A stretch of DNA of 64,000 bases from Ferruginibacter sp. (GCA_019638525.1 JAHBTO010000001.1:558001-622000), one strand, 5' to 3'. Counted from the stretch's first letter, positions 1 through 8,275 are shown. A program made the numbers and translations. Notes: generated from the sequence alone by a model not told the origin.

Positions 1-2
1 AA

Positions 3-629
3 ACAAATAATTTTATGTGGGTGAGCCTGTTTGATGGAAAGACACTGAATGGCTGGCATGGCTTTAATAAAACCGGCGCCATACCCAACTGGGCTATTGA
101 AGATGGCGCCATGGTTTGCCTGGGTGCCGCTGCCGATGCACACGGTGGCGATATTGTAACCGATGCCGAATATGAAAACTTTGAGTTGAAATGGGATTGG
201 AAAATAACCAAGGGCGGCAACAGCGGCGTAATGTACCATGTTATTGAAAGCAAAAAATATACTGCCCCATACGAAACCGGGCCCGAGTACCAGATGATTG
301 ATGACATTGGTTTTCCCGAAAAACTGGAAGACTGGCAAAAGACCGGCGCAGACTATGCTATGACTACACCCAACGAAAAGAAAAAATTAAAGCCCGTAGG
401 CGAATGGAACAACAGCAGGATAGTTTTTAATAAAGGCCATGTAGAGCATTGGCTGAACGGCGAAAAAATTGTAAGCTTTAATGCCTGGGACGATACCTGG
501 AAAAATAAAAAAGAAACAGGTAAGTGGAAAGAATACCCCGACTACGGCGCTGCCAAAAAAGGACATATTGCTTTGCAAGACCATGGCAACAAAGTTTATT
601 TTAAAAACATAATGATTAGGGTATTGTAA
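3..629 (+). CDS. DUF1080 (3-keto-disaccharide hydrolase-like) protein, 5' truncated by window edge
   Basis: This is the C-terminal part of a secreted DUF1080 protein. The family has a concanavalin-like beta-sandwich fold and includes 3-keto-glucoside hydrolases of Bacteroidota. The visible protein opens with the family hallmark SLFDGKTLNGWHG. Further on come NSGVMYH, GPEYQMID and, at the end, HIALQDHGNKVYFKNI, all typical of the domain. An ATG lies at 15, but the frame stays open to the window edge and the domain motif follows at once, so the signal peptide and true start probably lie upstream. No neighbour is visible on the left. Family call is confident; the substrate is unknown. Confidence 0.88.
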   Translation, partial: TNNFMWVSLFDGKTLNGWHGFNKTGAIPNWAIEDGAMVCLGAAADAHGGDIVTDAEYENFELKWDWKITKGGNSGVMYHVIESKKYTAPYETGPEYQMIDDIGFPEKLEDWQKTGADYAMTTPNEKKKLKPVGEWNNSRIVFNKGHVEHWLNGEKIVSFNAWDDTWKNKKETGKWKEYPDYGAAKKGHIALQDHGNKVYFKNIMIRVL

Positions 630-680
630 GATTTGAAAAGATTATGATCTACATTGAATAAAAATGAAAGCATACTTCAT

Positions 681-908
681 CGGTTCCAGTCAAACAACAA
701 TGACGAGGCATGATGCTGATATTTATCATCAGTATATCAGACTCCGTATGAGCTCGATGTTCATTTTTCAACTTAAGTTCATAACTTCAAACATATATTT
801 TCCTGCCTACCGGCAAGCAAGCAATTGGGTACCGATAACAATCGGGATACCGGGCTGAACGAACAATGAATTCAATGCCTTCGCAAATACTCGTACGTTG
901 GGCGATAG
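681..908. repeat. Intergenic repeat A: long direct-repeat block plus attC-like right arm
   Basis: Positions 681-804 are nearly identical to 2788-2911 and share a small CTGAT/ATCAG hairpin and the stretch ending in CATATATTTTCCT. The block continues to CAAATACT (884-891) and GTTGGGC (897-903). The latter fits the integron core-site consensus GTTRRRY and lies about 35 bases before the HNH gene start. The segment 877-908 is close to the reverse complement of 1732-1761. A 64-codon frame over this block (664-858) is not credible as a gene. Together with the sequence to 938, this block accounts for the whole gap after the DUF1080 gene. Confidence 0.7.
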
Positions 909-938
909 TCTAGCACAGTAGTAAAAAATTATTAACTA

Positions 939-1727
939 ATGAAAATCACAGAAGATTTTTTCCCATTAGCCTATTCTACTTCAAAAAATGTTTACGAAGG
1001 GAAGATGACGTACAATGAAGGGAAAATGTTACTTACGTCAAAAGGCATGAATTCAAATTCAGCTGCTGACTACATAAATGATTTTAAATACATGATTGAA
1101 GGTGATAAGTTTACCAGAACACTCAATGCGCCTTCAATCGAATACTTTCTTGAGAATATTTATAATGATTATGGAATATCAAAACTCTCAACTGCTTTAT
1201 CAGCTCTTGAAAGACACATAGAATATTATGAGAGTTTTGGAAAAGGAAAGTTAAATAAAGTCAGATCTATTTATGAAAAGTTTTTAAAAATTAAACCTTC
1301 AATTCCTGCAGACGAAATCGAACAAAATGAAATTATCAAATATCTCAAAGAAGAAACAAAGAGGGCGCAGATTTTAAACGACTTAAAAAATTTAAAAGAG
1401 ACTGATCCTGAAATTATATCAATAAATCATAAAATTTATAAACGAGACAATAAAACAATTGCTCAAATTAAGTTCTTAAGAAATTTTCAATGCCAAATTT
1501 GTGGGACATCAATCCTAAAAAAGGATGGAACGAAATATATTGAGGCGGCGCACATAAAAGCTAAAAATTTAAAGGGGAGAGAATCGCCTGAAAATATTAT
1601 TTTACTTTGCCCCAACCATCACAAGGAGTTCGACTTTGGAGATTTAAAAATAACCGAACATTCGGTATCTAACTTAGTGTTCACATTAAATGGTACTGTT
1701 TATAACTTAAATCTTTTAATAGATTAG
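939..1727 (+). CDS. HNH endonuclease
   Basis: A 262-residue protein with a C-terminal HNH nuclease domain. A CQICG zinc knuckle is followed by EAAHIKA (the first catalytic His), PENIILLCPNHH and a final HKEFD, the treble-clef beta-beta-alpha-metal fold. The N-terminal part, with GMNSNSAADYI and HIEYYE, resembles the DNA-recognition region found in front of many stand-alone HNH enzymes of McrA type. Such proteins often act in restriction of foreign DNA, but the target cannot be read here. The gene is visibly more AT-rich than its chromosomal neighbours and sits between repeats A and B, as expected of an acquired cassette. The start is ATG. Confidence 0.82.
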   Translation: MKITEDFFPLAYSTSKNVYEGKMTYNEGKMLLTSKGMNSNSAADYINDFKYMIEGDKFTRTLNAPSIEYFLENIYNDYGISKLSTALSALERHIEYYESFGKGKLNKVRSIYEKFLKIKPSIPADEIEQNEIIKYLKEETKRAQILNDLKNLKETDPEIISINHKIYKRDNKTIAQIKFLRNFQCQICGTSILKKDGTKYIEAAHIKAKNLKGRESPENIILLCPNHHKEFDFGDLKITEHSVSNLVFTLNGTVYNLNLLID

Positions 1728-1731
1728 AAGG

Positions 1732-1966
1732 CTATCACCCAACAAATGTATTTGCAAAAGCAGGACTTGGCAATGTAACATCAGTTAAGAGCTACTATCA
1801 GCAGCGATTCGGGCTCAACATTCAATGTTCAGCTTTTTATTATTATCTTCAACTTCAGTTTTTCATGGCGGCTCCGGGCTGACAGTTTTTTAAATATCTA
1901 CACTGCAGCAAGCCGTCACCGTTGGCAAATGGCAAAACTACCATTCCAAATACTTTATAACTAAAG
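1732..1966. repeat. Intergenic repeat B: attC-like left and degenerate right arms
   Basis: The left arm starts with ACCCAAC (1737-1743, fitting RYYYAAC), then GTATTTGCAAAAG (1748-1760), a 13-mer repeated exactly at 2725-2737 in repeat C. A CAAATACT core at 1947-1954 matches the right-arm core of repeat A and lies the same distance (54 versus 55 bases) before the next start codon. The terminal GTT box is not conserved here. The middle, with GAGCTACTATCAGCAGCG and a CTTCAACTTCAGTT stretch, is a diverged version of the middle of repeat C. Confidence 0.55.
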
Positions 1967-2000
1967 CAACGCTCATTAATAATATTTTGTCCTCTATAAT

Positions 2001-2684
2001 ATGCGACATTTAATAACATCAATCTTGTTTCTATTTTCAACCTTTGTATATGGACAGAATAATGATAAATTTTCATTGGTCTTGCAACTTCAACCAGAGT
2101 TGACATTTCACAAAAATGATTATGCTTTTCGGTGGAAAGAAAAGAAAACCCTTTCAACTTTTAACATTGGATTAAACGCCTCTTTACAATATAAATTAAC
2201 ACAAAGACTTTGCGTTGACCTTGGTTTAGGGTTCATATCACGGAAGTTAAATACAAAAGTTTTTGTAGACCAATCGTTATTACCGCCACCCTATTATGAC
2301 TCAATCAAAATACTTTATACAACAAAGAGTGTTGCATTTAGGACACTTCAAATTCCCTTAGGACTTACATACAGTTTTATACAAACAACGGCTGTAAATA
2401 TTTTTTTACATGGTACCTATATTCCTAATTTTCTTTTAAATACAAAATATGAAGTAAATAATTACCCGGGCTTCAAGAAAAATATTTGGCAAGGATACTC
2501 TTTAAATTTGGGATTAGGCTTTGACTATACTTTAAATGAAAAAATAAATTTGACTAATTGCTTATCTTACTCAGTTGGAAATACAGTAGCAAAAGACGAT
2601 TACACGTTTAGCCAAGACGAAAGAAGAATTGCTTTGACACATGCTTATTTACAGTTGAGTGCAGGAGTAAAAATAAAATTATAA
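2001..2684 (+). CDS. Outer-membrane beta-barrel protein (PorT/OmpW-like)
   Basis: A 227-residue protein with an N-terminal signal peptide (MRHLITSILFLFSTFVYG, cleavage near residue 19). Alternating hydrophobic beta strands follow, ending in an aromatic-rich C-terminal strand, LQLSAGVKIKL. This is the usual layout of the small outer-membrane beta-barrel families (porin-like, PF13568 type) in Bacteroidota. No ligand or export role can be read. It lies between repeats B and C, is AT-rich, and has no operon partner, so it looks like the second cassette of the accessory patch. It may be a receptor, a surface antigen or a domain of unknown role. Confidence 0.72.
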   Translation: MRHLITSILFLFSTFVYGQNNDKFSLVLQLQPELTFHKNDYAFRWKEKKTLSTFNIGLNASLQYKLTQRLCVDLGLGFISRKLNTKVFVDQSLLPPPYYDSIKILYTTKSVAFRTLQIPLGLTYSFIQTTAVNIFLHGTYIPNFLLNTKYEVNNYPGFKKNIWQGYSLNLGLGFDYTLNEKINLTNCLSYSVGNTVAKDDYTFSQDERRIALTHAYLQLSAGVKIKL

Positions 2685-2713
2685 AGTAAATCGGCGGATA
2701 GAAAGCCACATAC

Positions 2714-2938
2714 AGCTAACAAAAGTATTTGCAAAAGGCAGGGCTTGACAATGAAATCCCGAAACTTCGGGATGCTACTATTAACAGCGGTTCCGGTCTA
2801 ACGACGCTGACGAGGCATGATGCTGATATTTATCATCAGTATATCAGACTCCGTAAGTGCTCGACGTTCATTTTTCAACTTTAGTTCATAACTTCAAACA
2901 TATATTTTCCTACTTTTGAAAATACCCACCCGTTAAGT
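2714..2938. repeat. Intergenic repeat C: complete attC-like element with both arms
   Basis: The left arm holds CTAAC (2716-2720) and GTATTTGCAAAAG (2725-2737). The right arm CTTTTGAAAATACC (2913-2926) is nearly its complement and is followed by GTTAAGT (2932-2938), which fits GTTRRRY. Inside lies a perfect 7-bp hairpin ATCCCGA/TCGGGAT (near 2756-2773), then the long block (2788-2911) shared with repeat A. At about 225 bases it is longer than most attC sites. The remainder of the gap up to 3027 is AT-rich with no other recognisable feature. Confidence 0.6.
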
Positions 2939-3027
2939 AAAATTTTTGTCAAAAAAATTCCATAACAAGCATATTAATATAAATAAAGCAAGCAGTTTAT
3001 ACTTTCAACAAAAAAAATACGTTAGTT

Positions 3028-3387
3028 TTGCGACACTTGAAAAACACAAGCATTATATCATTACAAACATCATTAGGCAAATATATTGCCGCATTAATCA
3101 TGTGCTTTACACTGGTTTTTTTAACCGGCGTAAACTTTTTTGTGTATGGTAATGCACAAAATAATATTGAGCAGTGCCAGAAAAAATCTACTGCACAAGA
3201 TATCCCTACGGGAGAAAAATCTTCCAACATTGGCTCTAACCTGAATTTACAGGAAGAATATGTTCATGAATTTCATTTGCCTTCGGCAGGTATTGCAGCA
3301 GGCAACCGTGCACAATACGCTTTACACAACGAGTCGGAATATGCCCTTGTACATTTCGAGCTGATTGCCCCTCCGCCCGATCTTTAG
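3028..3387 (+). CDS. Hypothetical secreted or membrane-anchored small protein upstream of SulP
   Basis: About 119 residues from a TTG at 3028. A hydrophobic segment around residues 18-40 (KYIAALIMCFTLVFLTG) is followed by a polar region and a proline-rich end (APPPDL). I do not recognise the family. The start is uncertain: TAGTTTTG at 3023-3030 resembles a Bacteroidota -7 box and would place transcription start near 3036, so an in-frame TTG at 3037 or the ATG at 3100 may be used instead. The gene precedes the SulP transporter gene by 116 bases on the same strand and might be co-expressed with it. The hydrophobic stretch could be a signal anchor rather than a cleaved signal. Confidence 0.5.
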   Translation: MRHLKNTSIISLQTSLGKYIAALIMCFTLVFLTGVNFFVYGNAQNNIEQCQKKSTAQDIPTGEKSSNIGSNLNLQEEYVHEFHLPSAGIAAGNRAQYALHNESEYALVHFELIAPPPDL

Positions 3388-3503
3388 TTTTTATATTTCA
3401 AAATTTTTGGCTTAAGTAATTAAGCAAAGCAAAAAATGTTTTGCAGGCACAACCATATACCTGCAGCATATTCATTCAAAATATAAAAACATTATTAAAG
3501 ATT

Positions 3504-5105
3504 ATGTCCTTAAAATATTTAAAGGAAGATATTCCTTCCAGTATAGTTGTATTTCTTGTAGCGCTGCCACTGTGTTTGGGTATAGCGCTTGCATCGGGCG
3601 CCCCGTTTTTCAGTGGTATTATTTCGGGTATTGTTGGCGGCGTTGTAATCGGTTTTCTAAGTAGTTCAAAACTTAGTGTGAGTGGCCCGGCAGCCGGCCT
3701 TGCTGCACTTGTACTTGCCGCCATTACAAACATTGGCGATTTCAGGCTGTTTCTTTGCGCCGTGGTTATTGCAGGCATACTGCAAATGCTGATGAGCTTT
3801 TTAAAACTTGGCGGTATTGCCAATTATTTTCCATCAAGTGTTATTAAAGGTTTGCTTACCAGTATCGGCATTTTAATTATTGCCAAGCAGGTGCCACATG
3901 TTTTTGGATATGATAAAGACAAAAACGGAAACTTTAATGAGCTGTTTCCTTATGGCATGGAAGATATGCATGAATTGCTGCAACCATTGCAGCATATTGA
4001 TGTGGGTGTTTTTATCATTTGTGTTATTTCACTTTTAATCATGATTGTTTGGGAAAAACCTTTCATAAAAAAAAGAGTAAAATTAATACCCGGTGCATTG
4101 GTTGCCGTTATTGTAGCTGTAATCATTAATGAAATATTAAAGGCAACAAACAGTGCATTTTTTATCGGTAACGATCACCTTGTAAAAATTCAGGCGGCAA
4201 AAACCACTTCAGAATTTTTAAGTTTTTTTACATTACCCGATTTTAATGGCTTTTTAAACAGCGAAGTGATAATAACCGGTGCTATGATTGCATTAATTGC
4301 TTCGTTAGAAACATTGCTTAGTATTGAAGCAGTTGATAATATAGATCCCGAACGAAATGTAACTAACAGGAACAAAGAACTTTTTGCCCAAGGTATTGGT
4401 AACAGTATAGCCGGGCTTATTGGCGGCTTACCTATAACCAGCGTAATAGTGCGTAGTAGCGCTAATATAAATGCTGGTGCAAAATCTAAAACATCTGCCA
4501 TACTGCATGGTATATTATTGTTGGTATGTGTAATTTTTATTGCACCGTTGTTAAATAAAATTCCGTTAAGTGCATTGGCTGCAATTTTAATTTTAGTAGG
4601 CTATAAATTATGTAATTTAAAAGTGTTTACTAATATTATTCAGAACGGTAAATACCAGTTCATACCTTTTTTTGTAACCGTTACTGTTATTCTTGCTATT
4701 GACCTGTTTGGCATTGCACCTACTTTAAAAGGCGAGGGCCTGTTAATTGGTGTATTGGCCGGATTAATTGCCGCCACAGGAGCCATCTTACACGGCAACT
4801 TAAAAAATTCTTATTTTTTTCATAAGGATAAACATCACGAAGGCGATATTATACATGTTAAACTCTCCGAAGAAGTTTCTTTTTTAAACAAAGCAAGCAT
4901 CAGGCAAATGCTTGACCACGTACCGGCAAACAGCAGGGTTGTTATAGACGCATCCACCACCGATTATATTGACTTTGATATTTTGGAACTGATAAAAGAA
5001 TTCAGAGATATAAAAGCGCCTTTTAAAAATATAACTTGTAAGCTGGAAGGCTTCAGGGAAGTTTATCAAATTGAAAATACACATAACGTACAATCTGTAC
5101 ACTAA
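3504..5105 (+). CDS. SulP family inorganic anion transporter (likely bicarbonate)
   Basis: A 533-residue SLC26/SulP permease from the ATG at 3504. An upstream in-frame TTG at 3441 would add 21 residues unlike the family. The protein opens with the conserved KEDIPSSIVVFLVALPLCLG, includes SGPAAGLAAL and GLPITSVIVRSSANINAG, and has 10-14 hydrophobic membrane segments. The C-terminal ~90 residues (HVKLSEEVSFLNKASI, VVIDASTTDYID) form a cytoplasmic STAS regulatory domain. The next gene, 11 bases on, encodes a beta-carbonic anhydrase. SulP/carbonic anhydrase pairs are known in bacteria, and this pairing favours bicarbonate over sulfate as substrate, though that is inference. Confidence 0.93.
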   Translation: MSLKYLKEDIPSSIVVFLVALPLCLGIALASGAPFFSGIISGIVGGVVIGFLSSSKLSVSGPAAGLAALVLAAITNIGDFRLFLCAVVIAGILQMLMSFLKLGGIANYFPSSVIKGLLTSIGILIIAKQVPHVFGYDKDKNGNFNELFPYGMEDMHELLQPLQHIDVGVFIICVISLLIMIVWEKPFIKKRVKLIPGALVAVIVAVIINEILKATNSAFFIGNDHLVKIQAAKTTSEFLSFFTLPDFNGFLNSEVIITGAMIALIASLETLLSIEAVDNIDPERNVTNRNKELFAQGIGNSIAGLIGGLPITSVIVRSSANINAGAKSKTSAILHGILLLVCVIFIAPLLNKIPLSALAAILILVGYKLCNLKVFTNIIQNGKYQFIPFFVTVTVILAIDLFGIAPTLKGEGLLIGVLAGLIAATGAILHGNLKNSYFFHKDKHHEGDIIHVKLSEEVSFLNKASIRQMLDHVPANSRVVIDASTTDYIDFDILELIKEFRDIKAPFKNITCKLEGFREVYQIENTHNVQSVH

Positions 5106-5116
5106 AAAAAACTACA

Positions 5117-5752
5117 ATGGAAAAATCATATAAAAAACTATTACAAAATAATAAAAAATGGGTAGCCAATCAGTTAAAGACCAACCCCGATTTTTTTACA
5201 GATCTGTCTCAAGGCCAAACCCCCGATTATTTATGGATTGGTTGTAGCGACAGCCGTGTGCCAGCCAATGCCATCACCGGCACTAAGCCGGGCGAAATGT
5301 TTGTGCACCGCAATATTGCAAACATGGTGGTGCACAGCGATATGAACTTACTGAGCGTTTTATCGTATGCCGTAGAAGTGTTAAAAGTAAAACACATTAT
5401 TGTTTGCGGCCATTATGGATGCGGTGGCGTATTAGCCGCCATGGGCAACAAACAGTATGGCTTAATAGATAACTGGCTTCGGCACATTAAAGATGTTTAC
5501 CGTATTCATCATACCCAACTGGATGCAATAAAAGATAAAACAGAAAGGGTTAATAAATTTGTAGAATTGAATGTGATGGAACAGGTGCTTGACCTTGGTA
5601 AAACATCTATTGTGCAAAACGCCTGGATACGAAAGCAACCCTTGCATTTACACGGATGGGTATATGATATACATGATGGCATCATTAACGACCTGGGGGT
5701 AACCATCAGGGGTACAAAAGACCTACACAGTATTTATCGCTTTGCCGATTAA
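5117..5752 (+). CDS. can: Beta-class carbonic anhydrase
   Basis: A 211-residue enzyme that interconverts CO2 and bicarbonate in the cytoplasm. The zinc ligands Cys43, His99 and Cys102 are all present (motifs CSDSRVP and GHYGCGG), as is the Asp45-Arg47 dyad that gates the zinc. Length and motif spacing are those of a normal beta-CA. It follows the SulP gene by 11 bases, so the two almost certainly form one transcript: the transporter would bring in bicarbonate and this enzyme would balance it with CO2 for carboxylases. A stem-loop at 5799-5850 probably ends the transcript. Confidence 0.95.
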   Translation: MEKSYKKLLQNNKKWVANQLKTNPDFFTDLSQGQTPDYLWIGCSDSRVPANAITGTKPGEMFVHRNIANMVVHSDMNLLSVLSYAVEVLKVKHIIVCGHYGCGGVLAAMGNKQYGLIDNWLRHIKDVYRIHHTQLDAIKDKTERVNKFVELNVMEQVLDLGKTSIVQNAWIRKQPLHLHGWVYDIHDGIINDLGVTIRGTKDLHSIYRFAD

Positions 5753-5798
5753 ACAAAATTGTATGCCAGGCATTACACAATATGTACAAAATTGTAAA

Positions 5799-5850
5799 AG
5801 CCATGTTGTAAGGTTATAAACTTTATAACATGGCTGCCTGGTAGTTTTTT
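5799..5850 (+). terminator. Rho-independent terminator after the SulP-carbonic anhydrase unit
   Basis: AGCCATGTTGTAA (5799-5811) pairs with TTATAACATGGCT (5823-5835), a 13-bp stem with one G-U pair and an 11-base loop. After nine bases comes a run of six T (5845-5850), then eight G (5851-5858). It lies between convergent genes and may work in both directions. Confidence 0.7.
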
Positions 5851-5900
5851 GGGGGGGGAAACATTATTACGTTTTAAGGTATTTTAAAAGTTATCAATTT

Positions 5901-6947
5901 TTACCTACAGCTTTTTATCAGCATAAAACCATGCTGGTATCCTTTATAATTATTGTACAGTAAAACATTCTTTAACTTCTTTTCAGTTGTTTTCTTTTTG
6001 ATGATGTGATGAGGAATATTTTGTTTTTGCAACAAAATGCAGCAAAGCCATAATGCAAATGCAGATGCTGTGGGATACTCGCCACACAAATGTTTAAAGC
6101 GGCCAACAGTGGTATTGCTGTTTAATAAAGATTCGCAGGCAGTGTAATATTTTAGGTCCCGGTTATCACCATTCTCTCCTGATAAAAACAAGTCAATCTT
6201 GTCATCATCACATAAATTTTCTTCGATAAATATTTTAAGTTTATCCTTTACTTCATTTAAGTTATTACTATGAAGCGTAGTAACTGCTTCTACTTTTGCA
6301 ATGGCATTTGCAGCATCATTGTTTACAACAAACATAGAGGCGCCTTCGCCTGCAATGCAGCCGGGGCTATCAGTTGTATATAAATTTTTAATTGATACAA
6401 CTTCTTCCTTATATGCACCGGCAAGTTTTTCAATATTATAATTGTATGTAGATAGCTCATCAACACCACCCAGCAAATAACAGCCTGCAGGATTTTCCTT
6501 AAGCTGCATCATGGCATCTGTCAATGCATTTTCAAAAGCAAGCCCACGGCTTACATGGGTAATGTTATATTTTTTATTTTCGGTTAATAATCCCAATTGC
6601 CCTGCAATGGCATTGTTGGTGCTTTGTACAAAATTGCCTGGTGCCAGTAAGCCTTCTTCGTATTGCACCATTTGGTTTAAAAATTTTATACAATCCTCCA
6701 TGCCGCCATTTGCCGTGCCAATTAAAATACCATTTAACAATGCAGGCGCTTTACATATTGGCAATGCTGCCCCTACACCCATTCTTATAGCTTTACCCAT
6801 TCTGCGCAACACACCCGGAGGTATGCTTTCATATACCGGTTCATTTGCCTGCATTTTTTTTTCAGATGCATCATTGAGTAAATCCAAATCGTTGTTTAAA
6901 ACGTTATGTTGTGGCGATATGCAATTGAAATGCTGTATATACATCAT
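5901..6947 (-). CDS. Beta-ketoacyl synthase-like protein, probably a chain-length-factor-type partner
   Basis: A 348-residue thiolase-fold protein related to beta-ketoacyl-ACP synthases. The fold is indicated by GILIGTANGGMEDC near residue 75, the NAIAGQLGL region and IAGEGASMFVV. The active-site cysteine position reads VSRGLAFEN, with no Cys. No NAHGT histidine motif is visible; only a late FKHLCGEYPTASA resembles the second His region. It is therefore likely a non-catalytic partner (chain-length factor) of the KAS II encoded just upstream, whose gene ends 6 bases before this ATG. Paired KAS and degenerate KAS are typical of aryl-polyene and flexirubin loci. It is the last gene of the run. 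Confidence 0.8.
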   Translation of the reverse strand: MMYIQHFNCISPQHNVLNNDLDLLNDASEKKMQANEPVYESIPPGVLRRMGKAIRMGVGAALPICKAPALLNGILIGTANGGMEDCIKFLNQMVQYEEGLLAPGNFVQSTNNAIAGQLGLLTENKKYNITHVSRGLAFENALTDAMMQLKENPAGCYLLGGVDELSTYNYNIEKLAGAYKEEVVSIKNLYTTDSPGCIAGEGASMFVVNNDAANAIAKVEAVTTLHSNNLNEVKDKLKIFIEENLCDDDKIDLFLSGENGDNRDLKYYTACESLLNSNTTVGRFKHLCGEYPTASAFALWLCCILLQKQNIPHHIIKKKTTEKKLKNVLLYNNYKGYQHGFMLIKSCR

Positions 6948-6953
6948 AAAAAC

Positions 6954-8138
6954 TCAGGCTTTTGAAAATATCAATGAAGAACAATTGCCACCAAAACCAA
7001 ATGAATTACTCATAACATGCTGTACAGGCATTTTTTTATATACCTGCACCGGTACTAAACCGGTTGATGGAATGGCTTTGTTGTAATACAGGTTAGCATA
7101 CAGTTCCTGGTAATATAAACTTAAAATACTGAAAACAGCTTCCACAGCCCCTGCTGCGCCAAGTGTATGGCCAACATTAGCTTTACTTGATGCAAAATCA
7201 GGAGGATTATTAAATAATCGTATCATAGCCCTGCTTTCTACTTCATCATTATTTTCTGTTCCGGTGCCATGTGCATTAATAAAATTGATATCAGCAGCAG
7301 CAAGTCCGGCCGATTGCAATGCGCCTTGCATAGAAAAAAATGGCCCATCGCCCTGTTCGGATAAAGAGGATGGATGATAGGCGTCATTAGCATTGCAATA
7401 TCCTGTTAGTTCAGCATAAATTTTTTTTTCGGCAGCATCTTTTTCTAAAACAAGAAATGCAGCTCCTTCGCCAAGGTTTAAACCTTTCCTGTTTTCATCA
7501 AAAGGTGTACATGTTTCTGGCGATAAAATATGAAGCGCATTAAACCCGTTGATGGTGAATTTTGCCAGGCTATCGGCACCGCCAACAATGGCTCTATCGG
7601 CAAAACCATTTTTAATAAGCATAGCCCCATACATGATGGCATTGGCTGCCGAAGAACAAGCCGTATTAATAGTATTGATGATACCGCTCATCTTATAACG
7701 CTGTTGTAAAAACAAACACACAGATGCACAATCGTACGATTGAGTATAATCAGACCCTTGTTCACATTTATTGGCATCTTCATAAAGTTCATCTGTTAAA
7801 CACATGCCACCTACAGTACTGGCGCCAATTAATGCAGTGTCATGAGCACTAATAATTGAACCCGAAAGCCCGGCATCTTCAACAGCTTCATTAAATGCAT
7901 GCAGTGCAAGCATACTTGTTCGGGTAACACCTTTTTCAATTATTTTTAGTTTACTGCTTAGTTCGTTTGTGCTTATGCCAACTTGTGCAAAAGGTAATAA
8001 GGAAGCATATTTAGTTGGAAAGAGATTTAAGTTTTTACTGATACCCGATTTACCTTCTTTTAAAGCAAGATGATTTTCTGCCACGGAATTTCCAATAGCG
8101 CTGATAATTCCCATGCCTGTAACGAATACCCTGTTCAA
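6954..8138 (-). CDS. Beta-ketoacyl-ACP synthase II (polyene/flexirubin-type)
   Basis: A 394-residue KAS II that elongates an acyl chain on ACP by decarboxylative condensation. The catalytic triad is intact: Cys161 (NTACSSAAN), His290 (NAHGTGTENND) and His324 (KANVGHTLGAAG). The start is a TTG: the conserved opening RVFVTGMGIISAIG begins directly after it, and the nearby ATG (reading TTT-TGA next) is out of frame. Its product chain is probably the polyene or alkyl portion of a flexirubin-like pigment, as the neighbours encode an ACP, an exporter and DarA/DarB. The gap to the ACP gene is 137 bases, the largest within the run. Confidence 0.9.
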   Translation of the reverse strand: MNRVFVTGMGIISAIGNSVAENHLALKEGKSGISKNLNLFPTKYASLLPFAQVGISTNELSSKLKIIEKGVTRTSMLALHAFNEAVEDAGLSGSIISAHDTALIGASTVGGMCLTDELYEDANKCEQGSDYTQSYDCASVCLFLQQRYKMSGIINTINTACSSAANAIMYGAMLIKNGFADRAIVGGADSLAKFTINGFNALHILSPETCTPFDENRKGLNLGEGAAFLVLEKDAAEKKIYAELTGYCNANDAYHPSSLSEQGDGPFFSMQGALQSAGLAAADINFINAHGTGTENNDEVESRAMIRLFNNPPDFASSKANVGHTLGAAGAVEAVFSILSLYYQELYANLYYNKAIPSTGLVPVQVYKKMPVQHVMSNSFGFGGNCSSLIFSKA

Positions 8139-8275
8139 AACATTTATTTATGATGTAAGAAACTTATACTAACCCGGTAATACCAAAGGAATATTTAACA
8201 AAAAAACTATAAATGGATTAAGCTATTCGGCATCAAACCCCGGGCTTTACACTTTATAAATTGGGATTTAAAAAC

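Noticed and set aside
664..858. A 64-codon plus-strand frame after the DUF1080 gene
   Set aside because: It lies almost wholly inside repeat A, is repeated only in part (with different reading) at 2788-2911, and has no protein-like composition.
1855..2157. A 100-codon minus-strand frame across repeat B and the start of the barrel gene
   Set aside because: It overlaps the signal-peptide region of a better gene on the other strand and has no domain-like pattern.
2946..3152. A 68-codon frame before the SulP-linked small protein
   Set aside because: Low-complexity, begins at a non-ATG codon, and is mostly a shadow of the frame starting at 3028.
5851..5858. Run of eight G as a possible phase-variation tract
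   Set aside because: It lies between convergent genes just after a terminator; no coding frame or promoter spacing depends on it.
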